Source of the DNA: Microbacterium sp. MAH-37
GTDB lineage: Bacteria; Actinomycetota; Actinomycetes; Actinomycetales; Microbacteriaceae
DNA: 64,000 nucleotides
Assembly: GCF_009758255.1 (NCBI RefSeq)
Contig: NZ_WSEN01000008.1
Coordinates: 248,001 to 312,000, forward strand
Direction: 5' to 3'
Shown in pieces: positions 59,788-64,000 of this stretch. The notes beneath the pieces were generated by a model. The model was not told the origin of the DNA. It worked only from the letters and a program-made list of their open reading frames with translations, and did not search any database. Both the position numbers and the translations under genes were made by a program. The stretch's first letter is position 1. Each line of letters starts with the position of its first letter.

Positions 59788-61470
59788 TCACGACGTCGCA
59801 GTCTCCGCGCGGAGAGTGAGAGTGACGCGACCCGGCGACCGTCCGGTCAGATACAGGCGGTCGCCCGTCGCGGCATCCGTCGCGCCGAGGAACGCGTAGT
59901 CCTCACCCGGCCGGTACGCAGGCTCGCCGTTCGCACGGTAACCGGCATCCGCCGTGACGAGGATCGCCCCTCGAGCGGAGCGGTAGCGTGCGGCGCCGGC
60001 CCCGAGGAGGACCGTGCCGTCGGCGCGGACATCACCACCGTCGAACTCTCCGCCGCGGAACGCGAGTTCGAGCGCCCACGCACAGTCCGGCCCGTCGAGG
60101 TCGAGGCCGATCACCGCGCCGTCCGCCGTCGGCACGACCGAGACGGCCGTGCGCAGCGCGACCACGTCACGTCGGCGCTCCGGGAACGACATCGACCCGA
60201 AGAACCTTCCGTCATCCGTGAGTGAGTACTCACCCTCGCTGTCGAGCGCCGATCCTGTGAAGGGCTGGTAGTAGCTCGCGGAGACCTCCTCCGTGAGTCG
60301 ATATCCTCCGTCGTCCCGGATCCGGAGTCCGTCTGCGCGGAACGGTCCGAGACCGAAGAAGTCGCGCGAGAGCCGGATCGAGTCCAGCACCGCGTCATCT
60401 GCGAACATGCGGAGGAAGGTGGGATTCGTCGACAGGCCGGAGCGCACCCGCCGGAACCGCGGGTAGTCCGACCCGCCGAACACGACGAGCCTGCGTCGCT
60501 CATCGGCATCGACCACGAGGCCGCTCTGCGCCCAGGTTCCGCCACCCTTCGGCGGAACCGCCGTCGGGAGCTCGTCACCGAGGCGGGGGTCGAGCAGCAG
60601 TTCGGTCAGAATCGCAGCGGGATGCACGATCCCCTGTGCGAGGGCGCGCTCCGCCGCCCAGGCGAAGTCACCCCGACCCAGCTCGATCGCATAGCGGCGA
60701 TACATCAGCAGATAGGGTGCGAGCGGGAACCGCGTGAGCTGGTCCTGCCGCCGCGAGTGCACCGTCTCGACCGTGCCGTCGGGGTGGATCATCCCCAGCG
60801 TCGCCTCGAGGTTGCGGATCACCGCATCCCGGGCGTGCTGAGCGCCGAAGACGTCGGCGATCACGGTGAGCGACGGGTTCGACACGTAGGCGGCGTAGTT
60901 CGCGCTGCGCTCCGAGAAGATTCCGTCCGCGGTGATGTCGACGCCCTCCGCCAGCCATTCGGCCGCACGTGCGGTGAGCTCTGCGGCTGGTCGGCGCCGG
61001 TGCAGCCGGGCCAGCGCAGCGGAGATCTCCCAGCGGTGATTCGGGGTGTGCACCCCGCCGACGAGGAGCGCCGGTTCGACCGCATCCGCGATGTCCGCGA
61101 GCTCAGCCGCGAGGGCCTCCGCTTCGGCCGTCCGCTCATGCGGCTGCGTGTCCAGCAGCCGCAGCGTGTCGCACAGGTCGTTCACCGTGAAGGCCGAGTC
61201 GGGCGGAGAGTCCACGTTGTCTCCGCCGACGAAGAGCCCGCTCGGCCCCTGCAGTGCGCGCAGCGCTGCGACGCTCTCGCGTGCGGAGTCGATCAGCGCG
61301 CCGTCGCCCGACCTCGCGGCCTGCGGCCACAGGAACGCCGCCACGAGCAGCCTCACACGATCCATCAGGTGCCGATGCGCCCCCTCCGAGGAGGGCTCGC
61401 GCAGTGCGCTCTCGACCTCGGCATCCACGGCCCTGCGCAGCTCGGCACTGAATCCCGCATCCGCTGTCAT
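59788..61470 (-). CDS. Heparinase II/III-like protein
   Basis: 560 residues, no signal peptide. N-terminal alpha-toroid-like helices (about 40-280, with G-G-V-H-T-P-N-H-R-W-E-I-S-A-A-L-A and S-N-Y-A-A-Y-V-S-N-P) and a strand-rich C-terminal half, as in polysaccharide lyases of the heparinase II/III type. H-T-P-N-H-R-W-E and S-A-N-Y offer candidate catalytic Asn/His/Tyr. Cytoplasmic, so it should act on imported oligosaccharides. Directly downstream of a sugar ABC permease gene (1 bp), so in the same operon. Substrate, perhaps uronate-containing, is inference. Confidence 0.65.
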   Translation of the reverse strand: MTADAGFSAELRRAVDAEVESALREPSSEGAHRHLMDRVRLLVAAFLWPQAARSGDGALIDSARESVAALRALQGPSGLFVGGDNVDSPPDSAFTVNDLCDTLRLLDTQPHERTAEAEALAAELADIADAVEPALLVGGVHTPNHRWEISAALARLHRRRPAAELTARAAEWLAEGVDITADGIFSERSANYAAYVSNPSLTVIADVFGAQHARDAVIRNLEATLGMIHPDGTVETVHSRRQDQLTRFPLAPYLLMYRRYAIELGRGDFAWAAERALAQGIVHPAAILTELLLDPRLGDELPTAVPPKGGGTWAQSGLVVDADERRRLVVFGGSDYPRFRRVRSGLSTNPTFLRMFADDAVLDSIRLSRDFFGLGPFRADGLRIRDDGGYRLTEEVSASYYQPFTGSALDSEGEYSLTDDGRFFGSMSFPERRRDVVALRTAVSVVPTADGAVIGLDLDGPDCAWALELAFRGGEFDGGDVRADGTVLLGAGAARYRSARGAILVTADAGYRANGEPAYRPGEDYAFLGATDAATGDRLYLTGRSPGRVTLTLRAETATS

Positions 61471-61471
61471 A

Positions 61472-62290
61472 TCAGTCCTTCAGACCGGAGTTGATGTCCG
61501 CGTTCATGATCTGACGCTGGAAGACGGCGAACAGGATCACCATCGGGATCAGCGAGATCACCGAGGCCGCGAGAAGCACGGACCAGTCCACGTTGTCCGC
61601 ACCCACGATCGAGCGCAGCGCGACCTGCAGGGTGTACTGCGAGGGATCGCGGAGCACGATCAGCGGCCAGATGTAGTCGTTCCACCGCCACTGGAAGGAG
61701 AAGATCGCCAGCACGACGGCGATCGGCTTGGCCAGTGGCAGCATGATCCGCCAGAACGCACCGAACTCCGAGACTCCGTCGATGCGAGCCGCTTCGAGCA
61801 GTTCATCGGGGACGGTCTTGAAGTACTGACGGAACATGAAGATGCCCGTCGCGGTGACGATCGACGGCACAATGATGCCGGCGAGCGTGTTGTAGAGACC
61901 GAGGTCGCGGACCACCGCGAACGAGCTCGGCATGATCACCTCGGTGGGCAGCATCGTGGTCGCGAGGATGCAGATGAAGAAGGCCTTGAGCCACCACGCC
62001 TTGTACTTCGCGAAGGCGTATCCGGTCATCGCGCTGACGAACACCGTCAGTGCAGTGGTGACGACCGCCACGATCGAGGTGTTCAGGAAGTAGCGTGCGA
62101 AGTCGAATCTGTTCCACGCCGTCTCGTAGCCGCTGACAGTCCACTCCTCGGGGAACAGCCGCAGCGGCAGGCTGAACAGCTCGGAGCCGGGCTTGAAAGA
62201 GCTCAGGATGAACCAGGCGACGGGGATCACGAAGCACAGGGCGAGCAGCCAGAGCACGATCGTGCTCGGCAGGAAGCGAAGGCGTTTCAT
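61472..62290 (-). CDS. ABC sugar permease, MalG type
   Basis: 272 residues, six helices. EAA loop E-A-A-R-I-D-G-V-S-E-F-G-A-F-W-R-I-M-L-P (about 164-183). Overlaps the MalF-type gene by 4 bp. Feeds the heparinase-like gene product downstream. Confidence 0.92.
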   Translation of the reverse strand: MKRLRFLPSTIVLWLLALCFVIPVAWFILSSFKPGSELFSLPLRLFPEEWTVSGYETAWNRFDFARYFLNTSIVAVVTTALTVFVSAMTGYAFAKYKAWWLKAFFICILATTMLPTEVIMPSSFAVVRDLGLYNTLAGIIVPSIVTATGIFMFRQYFKTVPDELLEAARIDGVSEFGAFWRIMLPLAKPIAVVLAIFSFQWRWNDYIWPLIVLRDPSQYTLQVALRSIVGADNVDWSVLLAASVISLIPMVILFAVFQRQIMNADINSGLKD

Positions 62291-63261
62291 GCGAGATCGT
62301 TCCTCTTGTCGAAGCGCATCTGGATGACCGCGATGATGATCAGAATGACCATCAGGACCATGGAGGCAGCACTGGCGTAGCCGATGTGCGCCCGCTCGAA
62401 GCCGGTGCGGTAGATGTACTGCACGATGAACATGTTCGAGGTGCCAGGGCCTCCGCCGTTCAGCGCCTGCACCATCGCGAACTCCTTCATCGAGCCGATG
62501 GTGGTCAGCAGGACCACCATGAAGGACGTGGGCCGCAGCAGAGGCACAGTGATCTTCATGAACCGCTGCCAGCCATTCGCACCGTCGATCTCCGCCGCCT
62601 CGAGGTAGGACTGCGGGATGTTACGGATCGCGGCGATGAACAGCAGCATGTTGAATGCCGTGCCACCCCAGGTGCTGACGATGAGGATGAGCACCAGCGC
62701 GAGCGTCGGATCGGTCTCCCAGTTGGGTCCGTTGCCGCCGAACAGCTCGATCAGATAGTTGACCATTCCGAAGTTCTCGCCGAACAGCCACTTCCAGATC
62801 ACACCGGCGACGATCGGCGAGATCAGCCACGGCAGGAAGAAGATGATCCGCGAGGCGGTCTTGCCCTTGGCGAGCGTGCTGGTGAGCAGCATCGCGATGC
62901 CGAGCGCCGCGACGAAGTGCAGCGGCACCGAGAGCACCGTGTACAACACGGTGCGGCCGAGCGCAGCGTAGAAGTCCGAGTCCTGGAACAGGTCGGTGTA
63001 GTTCTCCAGGCCGATGAAGCGCGCGATCCCGACACCGGTGTAGTCGGTGAAGGAGTACCACAGGCCGAGCGCGCCGGGCCAGACGAAGAACAGCAGGAAC
63101 AGCACCACCGAGACGGCGATGAACAGCAGCGGGGCGAGGACGAAGCTCGTCGAACCACCCCGCCGGGGGCGGCGCGCGCCGCGCGCGCCCCGCCCCACGG
63201 TGATGGCCGCAGAAGTCTCCGCGCTGCGCCCATCGACGGTCCTGGTGGTGGACGTGGTCAC
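62287..63261 (-). CDS. ABC sugar permease, MalF type
   Basis: 324 residues with a ~40-residue basic, Gly/Arg-rich N-terminus and six helices. EAA loop E-A-A-E-I-D-G-A-N-G-W-Q-R-F-M-K-I-T-V-P (about 223-242). Overlaps the binding-protein gene by 4 bp. Confidence 0.92.
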   Translation of the reverse strand: MTTSTTRTVDGRSAETSAAITVGRGARGARRPRRGGSTSFVLAPLLFIAVSVVLFLLFFVWPGALGLWYSFTDYTGVGIARFIGLENYTDLFQDSDFYAALGRTVLYTVLSVPLHFVAALGIAMLLTSTLAKGKTASRIIFFLPWLISPIVAGVIWKWLFGENFGMVNYLIELFGGNGPNWETDPTLALVLILIVSTWGGTAFNMLLFIAAIRNIPQSYLEAAEIDGANGWQRFMKITVPLLRPTSFMVVLLTTIGSMKEFAMVQALNGGGPGTSNMFIVQYIYRTGFERAHIGYASAASMVLMVILIIIAVIQMRFDKRNDLA

Positions 63262-64000
63262 TTCAACGCGCCCAGCTGATCGGTGAACTGCTCGTTGATG
63301 TTCGAGATCGTCTTGTCGACGTCCTGCTCACCGTTGAGGTACTTCACGGTCTCGTCGCGCACCGGGTCGCCCTCGGTGCTCACACCCTGTGCGCCGTACT
63401 GCAGCTCCATGGCCTTGATGTCACCGACGATCGCCGGCGAGGCGGCGATGTCGCGGTTGTACACGTCGAACGCGTCTGCGTGAGCGGCGTAGGTGATGTC
63501 GAGGCCGTCGACAGCGGGGATGAACGAGGAGGTCTCGGACAGCTCCGTGTAGTTCTCCGGCTCGTACAGCCACTTCACGAAGTCGTGGGCCGCCTTCTGC
63601 TGCGGTCCGTCGAAGACGACGATGGATGCCGCGTTGCCGAAGTTCGTCGCGCGCTCCTTCTCCTGGGGCATGTAGACCGACGCCCACTCGAAGTTCTTGA
63701 TGTTCACGGCGAAGTCGGCGATCTGCCAGGAGCCGGAGACGTACGAGACGACGTCGCCACTCTTGAACAGAGCATTCGGGTCGGCGTCCGACAGCCACAC
63801 CGAGCGGGGCATGAACTTGTCATCGTTCAGCCCGTTGAAGAACTCGAGGGAGCGCTTGGTGTCGTCGTTTGTGCTGAAGGTGCCGTTCTTGTCGGGCTGG
63901 AAGTAGTCCGACCCGAATTCGTACATCAGTGCCTTCAGCCGGTGCGAGGACTTGTCCATCACCATGCCGTAGGTGGTGCCGGTCTTCTGCTGGACCTGCT
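63258..64000 (-). CDS. ABC sugar-binding protein, C-terminal part
   Basis: About 246 residues visible; the N-terminus and signal lie beyond the window. CUT1-type features: F-F-N-G-L-N-D-D-K, F-K-S-G-D-V-V-S-Y-V-S-G-S-W-Q, A-A-H-D-F-V-K-W-L-Y-E-P-E-N-Y, end D-Q-L-G-A-L-K. First visible gene of an operon with two permeases and a heparinase-like enzyme. No ATPase gene follows. Confidence 0.9.
   Translation of the reverse strand, partial: QVQQKTGTTYGMVMDKSSHRLKALMYEFGSDYFQPDKNGTFSTNDDTKRSLEFFNGLNDDKFMPRSVWLSDADPNALFKSGDVVSYVSGSWQIADFAVNIKNFEWASVYMPQEKERATNFGNAASIVVFDGPQQKAAHDFVKWLYEPENYTELSETSSFIPAVDGLDITYAAHADAFDVYNRDIAASPAIVGDIKAMELQYGAQGVSTEGDPVRDETVKYLNGEQDVDKTISNINEQFTDQLGALK

Overview
The window is a high-GC, gene-dense chromosomal segment of an actinobacterium. 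It looks most like the Microbacteriaceae, and Microbacterium is the best guess. The reasons are GC-rich codon use throughout, GTG and TTG starts, a DUF222/HNH (13E12-type) gene, ECF41 sigma factors, CUT1 sugar transporters without their own ATPase, and hairpin terminators without U-tracts. The genus call is an inference from gene content, since no rRNA or tRNA lies in the window.

Layout. Positions 1-3.0 kb hold a cut-off FAD reductase coupled to folE and a divergent MMPL transporter. Positions 3.1-6.6 kb hold a membrane-anchored Ig/propeller-like protein and a TIGR03943/UPF0718 permease pair with a Zur-like box at the permease start. Positions 6.7-16.7 kb hold an AraC regulator, two large LuxR-type regulators, two secreted proteins, and a carboxymuconolactone decarboxylase/ECF41 sigma pair. 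Positions 16.7-25.1 kb hold housekeeping and stress genes (phosphotransferase, NmrA-like reductase, DUF1801, Ogt, DUF222-HNH, HxlR, small AAA ATPase), a frameshifted SnoaL-type sigma factor next to DoxX, and a metal efflux operon (ArsR-CDF). Positions 25.2-33.3 kb hold a luciferase-like/FAD oxidase fusion, a hydrolase, two TetR regulators, a LuxR response regulator and a large secreted Ig-like protein. Positions 33.4-38.8 kb are a sugar ABC operon with a DeoR-LacI hybrid repressor. Positions 38.8-48.3 kb carry flavin/NADP oxidoreductases, MarR, a second ECF41 locus with two NmrA-type reductases, a tocopherol-cyclase-like protein and GNATs. Positions 48.3-50.7 kb hold a candidate small RNA/Cys leader, a MarR and a flotillin. 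Positions 50.7-59.8 kb are a complete myo-inositol catabolic operon (iolC-aldolase-iolA-B-D-E-G, in transcription order) with a divergent GntR regulator. Positions 59.8-64 kb are a heparinase-like gene and a second ABC sugar operon, cut by the window edge.

How genes work together. The iol genes convert myo-inositol to acetyl-CoA and dihydroxyacetone phosphate in one overlapping operon. Both ABC systems have a binding protein and two permeases but no ATPase, so they probably share an unlinked MsiK-type ATPase. The two ECF41 sigma factors sit beside the partner types known for that family (carboxymuconolactone decarboxylase, NAD-dependent reductases). Four TGTCACA-N16-NGNC promoter-like sites are placed in front of those genes.

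No CRISPR array, insertion sequence, prophage, tRNA or rRNA was seen. The least ordinary signals are: a 62-bp palindrome inserted twice in frame in one coding sequence; a second complex palindrome forming the tail of a hydrolase; a stand-alone copy of the ECF41 C-terminal domain coupled to its sigma gene; the luciferase-like/FAD oxidase fusion; and the short Cys-Cys leader with a terminator at 48.4 kb.
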